Positions 1 to 9,593 of a stretch of 64,000 nt of DNA are shown here, one piece after another (within the stretch, counting starts at the first letter, position 1; every line of letters starts with the position of its first letter). The notes beneath the pieces are model-generated. The model worked only from the letters and a program-made list of their open reading frames with translations. It was not told the DNA's origin and did no database searches. Made by a program: the position numbers and the translations under genes. Origin of the DNA: Bacteroidota bacterium (lineage in GTDB: Bacteria > Bacteroidota > Bacteroidia > Flavobacteriales > Weeksellaceae); assembly GCA_023461035.1 (NCBI GenBank), contig JAEWOD010000016.1, positions 248,001 through 312,000 of the forward strand. The letters run 5' to 3'.

Positions 1-67
1 AAAATGTTTCCCAGAATACTGAAAATGGAAGTCCTGATGGCGGTTTTTGAACTCATAATTGATAAAA

Positions 68-100
68 AGCCCTGTTAGGGTTTGAAACCCTAACAGGGCT
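68..100 (-). terminator. Palindromic terminator/intergenic repeat downstream of pruA
   Basis: A perfect inverted repeat with arms AGCCCTGTTAGGG and CCCTAACAGGGCT around a TTTGAAA centre lies 20 nt after the pruA stop. On the minus strand it is followed by TTTTTATC, so it can act as an intrinsic terminator. A near-identical copy with paired base changes is at 37455-37487. The remaining bases 1-67 show no gene. Confidence 0.7.
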
Positions 101-120
101 ATGCCTGTGTTTTCTATATT

Positions 121-1752
121 TTAATCTTTTGCTAAAAACGGATAGCGGTAATCTTTTGCCGGAACAAAAGTTTCTTTTACCGTACGAACTGAAACCCATC
201 GAAGCAGGTTCATGGCAGAACCGGCTTTATCGTTGGTTCCCGATCCTCTTGCCCCTCCAAACGGTTGTTGTCCTACGACGGCACCGGTTGGTTTGTCATT
301 TATGTAGAAGTTTCCGGCCGCATTTTCCAATGCTTTAATCCCTTGACTCAATACATAACGGTCTTTGGAGAAAATGGCTCCGGTCAATGCATATTCAGAT
401 GTGGTATCAACCAATTCCAATGTTTTCTCCCAATTTTTGTCTTCAAATACATACACCGTCAGAATCGGGCCGAAAATTTCTTCTACCATGCTTTCATAAT
501 GCGGATCAGATGCCAAAATCACGGTTGGTTCAACAAAATATCCTACTTTACTATCGCATTTTCCACCAAAAATAACTTCTGCTTTTTTGGATTTTTTTGC
601 CCGGTCTATGTATCCTTTGCATTTTTTGAAAGAATTTTCATCGATCACTGCCGTTACGAAATTGGAGAAATCTTCAGGCGAACCCATCGTAATGGAATCC
701 AGTGCTTTCTTCATTTCTTTTTCGACTTTCGGCCATAAAGATTTGGATATATAAGCTCTGGATGCTGCCGAACATTTTTGTCCTTGGTATTCAAATGCTC
801 CGCGAATCAATGCTGTTGCTACTTCCTGAGCATCGGCTGATTTATGAGCAATTACGAAATCCTTTCCTCCGGTTTCTCCAACTATCCTCGGATAGGTTTT
901 ATGAATGTTAATGTTATCACCGATTTGTTTCCAAAGTGATTTAAAAACGGTTGTAGACCCCGTGAAATGCAGTCCTGCAAAATCAGGATGCTCGATTACG
1001 GTTTTGGCGGTTTCGGCTCCTCCGGTGAGCACCATATTGATTACACCATCCGGTAATCCGGCTTCTTTGAAAACTTCCATGATTACCTGTGCCGAATACA
1101 CTTGTTTGTCAGACGGTTTCCAAACTACTACATTTCCCATCAACGCCATGGATGCCGGAAGATTTCCGGAAATGGCGGTAAAATTAAACGGAGTGATAGC
1201 AAAGGTAAATCCTTCCAAAGGACGATATTCCACCCGGTTCCAAACGCCTTCTGAAGAAATCGGCTGATCGGCATAGATTTGTGTCATGAACTCCACATTG
1301 AAACGCAAGAAATCAATCAATTCGCAAGCGGAATCAATTTCTGCCTGAAAAGCTGTTTTGGACTGGCCAATCATAGTAGCAGCATTGATTTTGGCACGGT
1401 AAGGTCCTGCCAATAAATCAGCCGCTTTCAAAAAGATAGCTGCACGGTTTTCCCAAGACATATCGGCCCAATCTTTACGGGCTTTCAATGCCGCATCAAT
1501 GGCATCTTTAACGTCTTTTTGGGTTCCTTTGTGATAATAGCCTACTATGTGCTGATGGTCATGTGGCGGACTGATGGGCTTTTTATCACCGCTTTTCACT
1601 GTTTTGCTTCCTATGTATTGAGGAACTTCAATTTGTTGTTTGTACATCTTTTTGTAAGTAGCCCGTAATTCCTCACGCTCGGGAGAACCCGGCGCATAAG
1701 ATTTTACTTCTTCATTGGCTACAAAGGGTACCTGATAAATTCCTTTTGGCAT
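121..1752 (-). CDS. pruA: L-glutamate gamma-semialdehyde (1-pyrroline-5-carboxylate) dehydrogenase
   Basis: This 543-residue cytosolic enzyme belongs to the aldehyde dehydrogenase superfamily and carries out the second step of proline catabolism: NAD-dependent oxidation of glutamate semialdehyde to glutamate. The length and N-terminus (MPKGIYQVPF, then APGSPERE) fit the single-function P5CDH of Bacteroidetes and animals rather than fused PutA. The general base Glu293 lies in GETGGKDF and the nucleophile Cys327 in YQGQKCSA. A TAnnTTTG box lies about 42 nt upstream. The gene is last in the minus-strand series and ends in a strong hairpin. No proline dehydrogenase gene is in the window. Identification is firm. 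Confidence 0.95.
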   Translation of the reverse strand: MPKGIYQVPFVANEEVKSYAPGSPEREELRATYKKMYKQQIEVPQYIGSKTVKSGDKKPISPPHDHQHIVGYYHKGTQKDVKDAIDAALKARKDWADMSWENRAAIFLKAADLLAGPYRAKINAATMIGQSKTAFQAEIDSACELIDFLRFNVEFMTQIYADQPISSEGVWNRVEYRPLEGFTFAITPFNFTAISGNLPASMALMGNVVVWKPSDKQVYSAQVIMEVFKEAGLPDGVINMVLTGGAETAKTVIEHPDFAGLHFTGSTTVFKSLWKQIGDNINIHKTYPRIVGETGGKDFVIAHKSADAQEVATALIRGAFEYQGQKCSAASRAYISKSLWPKVEKEMKKALDSITMGSPEDFSNFVTAVIDENSFKKCKGYIDRAKKSKKAEVIFGGKCDSKVGYFVEPTVILASDPHYESMVEEIFGPILTVYVFEDKNWEKTLELVDTTSEYALTGAIFSKDRYVLSQGIKALENAAGNFYINDKPTGAVVGQQPFGGARGSGTNDKAGSAMNLLRWVSVRTVKETFVPAKDYRYPFLAKD

Positions 1753-1793
1753 AACGTATTTATTTTGTTGTTTTTAAACTGATTTTTGAGGTG

Positions 1794-1801
1794 CAAAGGT
1801 A
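1794..1801 (-). promoter_or_regulatory. -7 box (TACCTTTG) of the pruA promoter
   Basis: On the minus strand the sequence reads TACCTTTG, a full match to the Bacteroidetes -7 consensus TAnnTTTG. It would give a 5' leader of about 35 nt. A TTGG about 24 nt further upstream is a poorly spaced -33 candidate. Confidence 0.5.
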
Positions 1802-1863
1802 CGAATGATTTTGTTTTTCTACCTGCCAACCAACGGAAAGTTTGAAGTTTTAAATCAGGTAAA

Positions 1864-3114
1864 TTAATTCCTTGTATTTACTTCGCCATACCCCATCAAA
1901 ACATCATAACGAACGCCCCAGGGACGATAGTAGAATAATGCCTGGTAAAGGTTTTCGGTTTGCCAGAAACTTCCGTTAACAATGGAATAGCTCACGGTTT
2001 GTGTGCTCTGATCATAAACGGCATATTGATAATTATAATATCCTTGTTTCAATAAAGCTGCAACTTCCCAATAATTACTTTCCGCTTTTTTCAACCGGAA
2101 TTCGGGAGTTAATTGCCAATCGTTAAATGCGCCCACGATGTACAATTCTTTGGTTCCTCCTGCGTCGTCAAATTCGTCCAAAGCAAAATGCACCCAAGTA
2201 TAATCGGCTTGTGAGCCTGATAAATTCTGGTCTGAGAGCCGGACATTCCGCACGTAAAAAGCCCCGTTTACATCAGGCTCGTCAAAATATCCCAAATTCC
2301 ATTTTTGGAAATCGGCTCTTAGAACCGTATGATACAAATTATCTTGTTGAAAAATGCGCTCCGTACTCATAGCGGGAACTTCCAGCGTTTTGGTATCAAA
2401 CCAGAGATACTCGCTGTTTCCTTCAAACAAATGGTTCTGATCCCGATAGGTCAATTGACTGTTTCGCACAAAAGAAGGTCTTTTTAAGCTTAAATTATCT
2501 TCCCAATTCCCATTTTTCATAATAAAGAGAGTGGCTCCGTCAGGCGTTTCGGTAAGATTTACCTGACCGCTGCTCGCCGTCACATTTAATCTTTGATTCA
2601 AATTTCCGGTACCGATGCCTCTTTCGGCCTGAATGCCTACAACTACTTTCTGGTCATCATAAAGTGCAAATCTGCGGGTGAGAACCGGGTTGTTTTCATC
2701 TTTTGTATAAACTTTTATTACATAATTTCCCGGAAGCTTTAATCGGGCATTTTGATTGGGAATGATCAATTGATAATGGGTATAATTCTGATAGGTATTG
2801 AACGAATTCCGGTAATCGCGTATATAGTCGGAGGAATATCCGTCCAGAAATTCGGACTGGAAAATTCCCGAAGGTGTCCAGTCGGCGTTATAATGTTCGA
2901 TTTTATAATTATATTCCTGAAAACCCGCATTCAAATCATCAAAGGACAACACAAAATATTCGCCTCCCAACCGCGCCACAGGTGTTTGGTCGTTGGTTTG
3001 AGGATTGTACAATTGTACCGTTTTGATGTTTTCCGGCGGCAGGGCTTCCGAATATTGCTGAGCCGATAAATGAATGGCAGTCAGAAAAAATATACTTGCA
3101 AAATTTGTTTTCAT
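1864..3114 (-). CDS. T9SS plug-type protein (DUF5103 family)
   Basis: A 416-residue exported protein. The start at 3114 gives a clean signal peptide (MKTNFASIFFLTAIHLSAQ). The upstream in-frame ATG at 3153 would put the N-terminus inside the preceding gene's terminator hairpin, so I reject it. The body matches the DUF5103 / T9SS plug family: an N-terminal domain with KTVQLYNPQTNDQ and LGGEYFVLSFDDL, then a beta-rich C-terminal domain ending in FYYRPWGVRYDVLMGYG. In Flavobacterium the Plug protein closes the periplasmic side of the SprA translocon of the T9SS. That role is family knowledge, not visible here. It lies directly after two T9SS cargo genes. Confidence 0.8.
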   Translation of the reverse strand: MKTNFASIFFLTAIHLSAQQYSEALPPENIKTVQLYNPQTNDQTPVARLGGEYFVLSFDDLNAGFQEYNYKIEHYNADWTPSGIFQSEFLDGYSSDYIRDYRNSFNTYQNYTHYQLIIPNQNARLKLPGNYVIKVYTKDENNPVLTRRFALYDDQKVVVGIQAERGIGTGNLNQRLNVTASSGQVNLTETPDGATLFIMKNGNWEDNLSLKRPSFVRNSQLTYRDQNHLFEGNSEYLWFDTKTLEVPAMSTERIFQQDNLYHTVLRADFQKWNLGYFDEPDVNGAFYVRNVRLSDQNLSGSQADYTWVHFALDEFDDAGGTKELYIVGAFNDWQLTPEFRLKKAESNYWEVAALLKQGYYNYQYAVYDQSTQTVSYSIVNGSFWQTENLYQALFYYRPWGVRYDVLMGYGEVNTRN

Positions 3115-3144
3115 ATTTTCAAAAATAGGAATTTGAATTGATAC

Positions 3145-3179
3145 AAAAAACAAAGACGGTCATTCATTTAACCGCCTTT
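3145..3179 (-). terminator. Intrinsic terminator after the kelch cargo gene
   Basis: On the minus strand AAAGGCGGT and ACCGTCTTT form a 9-bp stem (one G-U pair) and are followed by a T-rich run (GTTTTTTG). It begins 24 nt after the stop of the 1327-residue gene and argues against the longer start of the downstream plug gene. Confidence 0.65.
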
Positions 3180-3202
3180 CTCATTTTATTTTTCAAACGA
3201 AT

Positions 3203-6200
3203 TTATTGTTTGATTATTTTACGAACATCAACCCCTTGATCGGTTTTTATTTTCACAAAATACATCCCTGTTTCTAACTTGGAAATATTCTGAATCGTTT
3301 CAACCGAATTTACCATTGAAATTTTCACCAGTCTTCCGGCAACATCATAGATTTCGACTGAATTGATTTGCATTTCAGATTTGATGTTCAGGACATCTTT
3401 TACGGGATTGGGAAAAACCGAAACTTTAGGCGAAAGATTGGAATCATTATTTATTCCCAGTTCACTTTCAATAATTGTTTCATACTCATTTGTTTCGATA
3501 GGGTAGTTATAATCAAAAAAGATGTTTGCGGTATTTGAGAAAATATCTCCTTCCTGAAGGGTTTCTTTTGTTCTTAATTTAAAAGCTATATATCCAAACC
3601 TATTTTGACTCGGTGCTGGTGGTAAATTTATATACTCAAATGTTATAGTCAATTTATTTATATCGCTAACGGTAAACGAATAATTATGGCTTGCATCAAC
3701 AGGTGTGATTGTAGAAATATCAAATTTCTCAGTATCAATATAATCCGTGATAACAATATGGCTGGCAAATGCTGTACCTGTATTCTCAAATCGTATTTTA
3801 TAATAGACAAATTCTCCAACTTCTTCTAGTGAAATTGAGGTTCCTTGAAGACAGATTTTATCATTTGGATCAAAAGAATTTACTACCGTTTGAACTAGTG
3901 AAAACATATTATCTTCTGTCGTTTGATCATTTTCAATTGGATTAATTGTAGCTTCAAAAGTTAATTCATCATCATTATTCAATGGGAATTCAGGATCAGT
4001 GGGTTCATTAAATTCTAATTCAAACTGGATCTCAGCAGACTGGTAAGGAGCTAAATTTTCAAAATTCCAAATAAGTGAGTTTTCGGTTTGAGAATCAGTT
4101 TGGGGCACAGAGCTTATAAATTCCATATAATCTCCTTGATAGTCTAATTGAACAGTACCGGAAAGTATGGTTGTACCAACGTTTTTATAGATTACTTTAT
4201 AGCGACTTACAAAACCTGCAACAGGATCTGTAAGAGGAATTACGGCAATATTCAAATCATTATAATTACCAGTTGGGACAGCACAAAAATCCTGAGTTAT
4301 GGAATTCCCTACAATATCAAACGAAAAAGCTGCATTAGCGGGTTGAAAAGAAAAATAATCTGCTTCCGGAATTAAACTGAAATCATTTAAATCATTTACT
4401 TCGACATAGGCACCATTATAATTTGTAAATAGTGTATTTGGGCTAGAATCATTTTCAACATTTATTCTTGTGTAGGGCATAAGTAAATTTGAATTTTGGC
4501 AACCATCACCATCCAAATCAATTTTAATCTCACCTGATATCACATTAAATGTACGGTTAAACTTCCATACGTCTGAAAGGTATCCCTCATTTGGGTCTTC
4601 TCCAAGACCATTCCCTCCATATAAATAATAATTTCTGTCATTATCTTGCCAAAACAATGAACTTTGCCTAACCCCAGGTAAATTTGTAATAAAAGGTTCA
4701 TTTAAAACACCATAATTTCCAAATCTTTCATCTTGGTAATTTCCTATATGTTTTTCTCCTCCAATCCATGCCCATTGTTTCAAATTAATATCAAATCTCC
4801 ATATGTCGTTGTAGAAGTAATTTTCATCAGGCCCAAAATAAAAATCTTCACTTCCTCCAAAAAGCAATAAAGAACCGTTTTCTTCCACCCAAGTACTTGC
4901 ATTATGTCTAATCCCAGGTGAGTTATTTTCATTATAAACTCCAATTAAACCATAACTTAATTCGGAGTTTTCAGTCATTTGTATCCAATTTTCATTATTA
5001 AATTTCCATAAACCTCCGTTGGATGTAATCACCCATAAAAAACCGTCATTGTCATTCCAGCTCGTATATTGTCTTCCTCCGATTGGTTGATTATTCTCAT
5101 CCTCCAGTCCAATTCCTATTGAATGTTCGGGCATTTCATCATTATTACTACCTTTTAACCATGCCCACATCCCTTCAGAAAGACTATACTTCCATACATC
5201 ATTTAATTCAACCTGATCTCCTTGAGAAACATAACCAAACCCACTAAACAAATAGAAATTTCCTTGTGCATCTTTCCATGAAACTGCATGACCTCTTCCT
5301 CCCGGAGTATTCTCCTCGCTATATTCATTCGGAATTCCATAATTCGGAATTTCGTTATTACTTGCAGAACCATCCATCCAAATCCAATTTCTAGTTTGGG
5401 TATTAAATTTCCATAAATCACTTTTATAGTTATTATACGAAATATGTCCCCCGTACAACCATAGATTATCCTCATCATCTGCCCAAGACGACACCCAATC
5501 TCTTCTTCCCGGATAGTTAAAATACTCTTCGATACCTAATTCTCCATAATTTGGATTCGTGGAATTAAAATCAAATTCAAAACTCCTGATAAATTGCCAT
5601 TTGAGAGTTGAAACATCATATTTCCAAATATCTCGTGTTTCTGTTTGTGTATTATTATAACCCAAGCCGTATTTGTGGTAATACCAAAGATTTCCTTGCG
5701 AATCGTTCCACTTTGCATTATAAGCATAAAGAGAACCAGGATGTGTGAATTCAGTCTTATTTGCATCCAAAACTACTTTTCTTTCGAATGTATTTACATT
5801 TGCATCCATCCTATTTAACATAGACCATTCGTTAAGATTTGGATTAAATTTCCAGAAGCTTCTGTAATTCCATAAATAAAACTCACCATCATATATCCAT
5901 GTTTGATTTGAGGTTAAGGATGTATAATTAACAGTTCCATCTGTATTTGGATCATAATTTCCACTAAATATATCTATCTCATCGGGTATTACTACTTCTC
6001 CACTATTTTGCTTTTTTCTTAAAATCCAAATATTTGTTTGGGGATTATACTCCCATAATCTTCTTGTATAATAGTACCATAAATGGTCATTTTCATCTAT
6101 CCAATATGCTGCTTTAAATGAACCGGTTGGAACCGGCATATTAAGAATATCCTCCACCCCTACATTTGGATTATTTTCAGTGGTTGTAAAATCTCCCTTT

Positions 6201-7186
6201 ACCCATGTCCATAAATTTGTTTGTGGATTATATTTCCAAACTTCATTTGTATTAGTTGTTTGCAAGACCCACCCCTCCGGATGAACACTGGTAGCAACTT
6301 GTCCTCCAAAAAACCATAAATTTCCCTCATCATCTACCCAAGTAGCAGCATTCTTTCTTGAAGGAGGGTAGTTTGAACTACTTTCTATACCCATTTCGCC
6401 ATAAGATCCAAGATCAAAATACTCCCTAGATCCGGACATACATGCCCACATTTGGGTTTGTGGATTAAATCTCCACATGGTATTAATATGTTTTTTGTAG
6501 GTATCTTCCCCAACTGTAATTCCTCCAAACATCCATAAATAACCATCCGGTGTTGTCCAAGTTTGGGAGAAAGCAGTTAAAGGTGGTTGATTTTCAGGCG
6601 ACTCAATACTTTGTGTACCAAAATGAGGTTCATTCTCAAAAGTTTCATTCATAACTTTCGACCACATTTTGCTTGCAGTATTATATTTCCATAAATCATT
6701 CAGGTTTTCTTCATAAAAGAAATTTGGATTAAATGTACTATTGTGATTAAAAAAACCGCTAAATAACCAAATGTTGTCTTCCAAATCAGTCCACAATTGA
6801 ACCCCTATTTTTGCTCTTGGTGTATTTCTGTAATCCTCATTATTTAACCCATAAACAATTTCTTCTGCATCTTCCTCTTCTATAAAAATACCACTTACGT
6901 AAACCCAATTTTGAGTCTCATTATTAAATTTCCAAAATAAATTTGTCTCACCAGCATCATTTCTTCCACCCCCAAAAAAATAAAATGAATTATCTAGCAG
7001 AACTCCATCACAATATTCCGAAGGATTCGGATAATTATCGGGGTGTTCCACTCCTACTAATGCGTAATCTGCTATTTCTGCATTCCCAACTTTACCCCCA
7101 CCTATCCATGTCCATATATTTTGAGACTGCTGGGAGAAGAGCAATACCGGAATGAAAGCTAAAAAATAAGTAATACGTTTTTTCAT
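3203..7186 (-). CDS. Large kelch-type beta-propeller protein with T9SS type A sorting domain
   Basis: A 1327-residue secreted protein. A signal peptide (residues 1-19, ending LLFSQQ) is followed by about 850 residues with twelve recurrences of the kelch-like W-K-[FY]-N-x-x-T-x-x-W motif, each preceded by P-G/S-x-R and NLWLFGG-like strands. This would fit two six-bladed or one very large propeller. Next come a prealbumin/SdrD-like segment (IDLDGDGCQN), a DUF11-like region, a DUF7619-like module beginning NSFDPNDKICLQG, and a T9SS type A C-terminal domain (VFPNPVKDVLNIKS to KIIKQ). It is expected at the cell surface or in the medium. The ligand is unknown. The C-terminal half is shared with the next gene. 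Confidence 0.85.
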   Translation of the reverse strand: MKKRITYFLAFIPVLLFSQQSQNIWTWIGGGKVGNAEIADYALVGVEHPDNYPNPSEYCDGVLLDNSFYFFGGGRNDAGETNLFWKFNNETQNWVYVSGIFIEEEDAEEIVYGLNNEDYRNTPRAKIGVQLWTDLEDNIWLFSGFFNHNSTFNPNFFYEENLNDLWKYNTASKMWSKVMNETFENEPHFGTQSIESPENQPPLTAFSQTWTTPDGYLWMFGGITVGEDTYKKHINTMWRFNPQTQMWACMSGSREYFDLGSYGEMGIESSSNYPPSRKNAATWVDDEGNLWFFGGQVATSVHPEGWVLQTTNTNEVWKYNPQTNLWTWVKGDFTTTENNPNVGVEDILNMPVPTGSFKAAYWIDENDHLWYYYTRRLWEYNPQTNIWILRKKQNSGEVVIPDEIDIFSGNYDPNTDGTVNYTSLTSNQTWIYDGEFYLWNYRSFWKFNPNLNEWSMLNRMDANVNTFERKVVLDANKTEFTHPGSLYAYNAKWNDSQGNLWYYHKYGLGYNNTQTETRDIWKYDVSTLKWQFIRSFEFDFNSTNPNYGELGIEEYFNYPGRRDWVSSWADDEDNLWLYGGHISYNNYKSDLWKFNTQTRNWIWMDGSASNNEIPNYGIPNEYSEENTPGGRGHAVSWKDAQGNFYLFSGFGYVSQGDQVELNDVWKYSLSEGMWAWLKGSNNDEMPEHSIGIGLEDENNQPIGGRQYTSWNDNDGFLWVITSNGGLWKFNNENWIQMTENSELSYGLIGVYNENNSPGIRHNASTWVEENGSLLLFGGSEDFYFGPDENYFYNDIWRFDINLKQWAWIGGEKHIGNYQDERFGNYGVLNEPFITNLPGVRQSSLFWQDNDRNYYLYGGNGLGEDPNEGYLSDVWKFNRTFNVISGEIKIDLDGDGCQNSNLLMPYTRINVENDSSPNTLFTNYNGAYVEVNDLNDFSLIPEADYFSFQPANAAFSFDIVGNSITQDFCAVPTGNYNDLNIAVIPLTDPVAGFVSRYKVIYKNVGTTILSGTVQLDYQGDYMEFISSVPQTDSQTENSLIWNFENLAPYQSAEIQFELEFNEPTDPEFPLNNDDELTFEATINPIENDQTTEDNMFSLVQTVVNSFDPNDKICLQGTSISLEEVGEFVYYKIRFENTGTAFASHIVITDYIDTEKFDISTITPVDASHNYSFTVSDINKLTITFEYINLPPAPSQNRFGYIAFKLRTKETLQEGDIFSNTANIFFDYNYPIETNEYETIIESELGINNDSNLSPKVSVFPNPVKDVLNIKSEMQINSVEIYDVAGRLVKISMVNSVETIQNISKLETGMYFVKIKTDQGVDVRKIIKQ

Positions 7187-7304
7187 ATGAAATATTTTAA
7201 TCTATTATGTTTCCTAAATACATTTTTCAAATTCACAAGTTAATTAAAAACAGCACATAAATATTTTTTACGCAATTAACTTATAATCAAACGGCTGTAA
7301 AATA

Positions 7305-9410
7305 TTATTTTTTAATCACTTTCTTCGTCATTGTTCTTTTGTCCGTTTTAATTTTCACGAAATAAGTTCCGTTTGGAAGTGCGGACAAATTTAATCCGGT
7401 TTCAAAATCATTTATCAGACTTATTTGCATCAACCGCCCTGAAACGGAATAGATTTCAATAAGTTTAATTTTAGAATCCGATTGAATGTTTAAAATATCT
7501 TCTACCGGGTTTGGAAAGACTTGTATTTCTATGCTTCCGGAAACATCTTCTGCCTGTAAATTTTCAAATACGGTTTCTTCGTCTTCTGAAACTACCGGAT
7601 AATTATAATCGAAATAAATGTTAACGCTACTTTTTACAATATCTCCCGCCGTTAAATGGTCTTTGGTTTTAATTTTCAGTAAAATATTTCCGTGTCCGCC
7701 GGTTTCCAGCATTGCCATCGGCAAAAAGAACTCGGTGGTATTTCCGGTAACTCTTGCTTTCACTTCGTGTGAGCTGTTCAATACCATCAGGCTTGGGACA
7801 TCATATTTTTCCGGGTCAATTTCCATTGAAATTACAATATTTTCAACCGTTTCCGTTCCCGTATTTTGAAAACGGATGAAATAATGGAGCTCTTCGCCTA
7901 TCATAACCGTGGGAACGGAATTTCCCTCTAAACATATCAAATCATTGGGTTCATAATCAGCGACAGCTTTGTGATTCAATGGATAAATGTTATCGGCAGG
8001 GTTTTCATCGGTAAGAGCCGACTGTATATCAGCCGTAAAAATCAATTCGTCGCCTGCTTCCACCGGAGGGAAATCAGATGAATCATTGACATCTAACCGG
8101 ATGATTATCTCACGATTTTCAAACGGATGCAACCCCGAAAAATCAAAGGAAAGCAATCCGGAGGATTGGATATCGGGAAGCGGAAGTGAGGATATGAAAT
8201 CCGTTCTTTCATCATCAAATTCAAAATTCACGGTTCCCGAAACGGTTTGATTTCCCTGATTGCGGTAAACAATCTTGTAGGTTGAAATACTGCCCGGAAT
8301 CGCCGGGATCACGGGTGCTACCATTACTTCCAGATCGGAATGCTCATCGTTTGGGGTAATACAAAAATTCCGGATTTCTATACTGTTGTCAACCAATGGG
8401 AAGTTTACCGTTTCGATTTGCGGATTGATATTGAAAAAATCAGGATTTTCAAGTTGAGGCGAAAGCGTAAAACTTCCATCCATGGTATAAAAAACATATT
8501 CTGCCTGATTATCTGAGAAATAAGAATTAATTGATGTCCCGTCTGTGTTATTGATTTTTATAAATGGTTGTGGAAAATCATTTTCATCGCATTGACCGTC
8601 ATTATTACTATCATATAGCAAAATTCCGATAATAGTATTAAAATCCCCTCCCGGTTCTTGTGTGCAATATGTGTTCAGGTTCCACTGATAGTCGTTATAC
8701 AGAATTGATTCTAAAAACGCTATTTCAAAATCGTCGGCACATATATTTACAAAGTCTCCAATTTCAGCAAATGCCGATATGTTGTCTTCAAGATAATATT
8801 GATCTTCGTCAAATGGAGTACCATTTTTCACATTCAGATGAGTTAATTGATTGTCATATACGCTTACAAATTGTAAATTAGGATTAACAGAACAATCAAG
8901 TGATGTAATAAAGTTATGGTCAAGATATAAATGTTCTAAAAGAGTTAAATTCGAAATATCAATAGACGTTAAATTATTAGAATTACAATATAAAAGTTCC
9001 AGATTTAGAAGACTCGAAACATCCAAATGGGTGAGTTCATTTTCACCGCAGACTAATCCTTTCAAATTAATTAAATTAGCTACGTTCAATTCTGTAAGAT
9101 TGTTTTGCCGGCAATTCAAAGCCTCCAAATTTTCAAAAGCCTCAATACCTGTCAAGTCATTTATTTGTAGTTCAGGAAGATTCTCATTTCCATATATATA
9201 TAACCAATAAACCGTAAGCGCCTCACTTATCTGTATTTCGCCATCTGCATTTGTGTCAATGGCAATATTATTCCCGTCCATATCCATTGCAATTCCGTTC
9301 GTTTCATTTGCCTGCAAAAGTTTCGCTTTGAAATTAGCATCCGGAATGTTAACAATCTGGGCGTTTACACAACCTAAAAGCAAAACTGACAGAAAAAATA
9401 AGTGTTTCAT
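7305..9410 (-). CDS. Leucine-rich-repeat protein with T9SS type A sorting domain
   Basis: A 701-residue secreted protein. After the signal peptide (MKHLFFLSVLLLGCVNAQ) it starts IVNIPDANFKAKLL, the usual opening of flavobacterial internalin-like LRR proteins, followed by about six LRRs (LxxLxCxxNxLTxLDVSxL) to roughly residue 200. It then carries an SdrD-like segment (YDSNNDGQCDEND), DUF11-like and DUF7619-like modules (YEPNDLICLEGN) and the T9SS sorting domain (FPNPVEDILNIQS to KKVIKK). The last ~430 residues parallel the kelch cargo while the N-terminal recognition domain differs, suggesting domain exchange on a shared stalk and export module. It follows a sensor kinase/LytTR pair on the same strand. 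The ligand is unknown. Confidence 0.88.
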   Translation of the reverse strand: MKHLFFLSVLLLGCVNAQIVNIPDANFKAKLLQANETNGIAMDMDGNNIAIDTNADGEIQISEALTVYWLYIYGNENLPELQINDLTGIEAFENLEALNCRQNNLTELNVANLINLKGLVCGENELTHLDVSSLLNLELLYCNSNNLTSIDISNLTLLEHLYLDHNFITSLDCSVNPNLQFVSVYDNQLTHLNVKNGTPFDEDQYYLEDNISAFAEIGDFVNICADDFEIAFLESILYNDYQWNLNTYCTQEPGGDFNTIIGILLYDSNNDGQCDENDFPQPFIKINNTDGTSINSYFSDNQAEYVFYTMDGSFTLSPQLENPDFFNINPQIETVNFPLVDNSIEIRNFCITPNDEHSDLEVMVAPVIPAIPGSISTYKIVYRNQGNQTVSGTVNFEFDDERTDFISSLPLPDIQSSGLLSFDFSGLHPFENREIIIRLDVNDSSDFPPVEAGDELIFTADIQSALTDENPADNIYPLNHKAVADYEPNDLICLEGNSVPTVMIGEELHYFIRFQNTGTETVENIVISMEIDPEKYDVPSLMVLNSSHEVKARVTGNTTEFFLPMAMLETGGHGNILLKIKTKDHLTAGDIVKSSVNIYFDYNYPVVSEDEETVFENLQAEDVSGSIEIQVFPNPVEDILNIQSDSKIKLIEIYSVSGRLMQISLINDFETGLNLSALPNGTYFVKIKTDKRTMTKKVIKK

Positions 9411-9426
9411 AGTACCAATTATAGGT

Positions 9427-9495
9427 TTAAATTTCTACTATCTGCGCTTTTGCCCAACCAAGACACAAGAAAAGTAAGTAAATTATGTTTTTCAT
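9427..9495 (-). pseudogene. Remnant 22-codon ORF encoding only a signal peptide
   Basis: Reading ATG at 9495 gives MKNIIYLLFLCLGWAKAQ, then IVEI and a TAA stop. This is a complete signal peptide of the same style as the LRR gene 16 nt downstream, which begins with its own signal peptide followed by QIVNIPDANF. The shared AQIV junction suggests that it is the 5' end of a lost tandem copy, removed by recombination. It could alternatively be a translated leader peptide. There is no mature protein to export. Confidence 0.55.
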
Positions 9496-9593
9496 TCTTT
9501 GAGGTTTTGGTTTATACTACTCTGCTAAATTATTTCCAATTCCTTAATTACCAAATCATAAATGAGCATAGTGAGTATTTCATTTAGAATTTG

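Noticed and set aside
3115..3153. Longer start for the T9SS plug-type gene
   Set aside because: The extra codons lie in the preceding gene's terminator and would bury the signal peptide.
7275..7283. Single LytTR-like half-site TAAGTTAAT (minus strand) upstream of the kelch gene
   Set aside because: No second half-site at 21 bp spacing; in AT-rich DNA one match is expected by chance.
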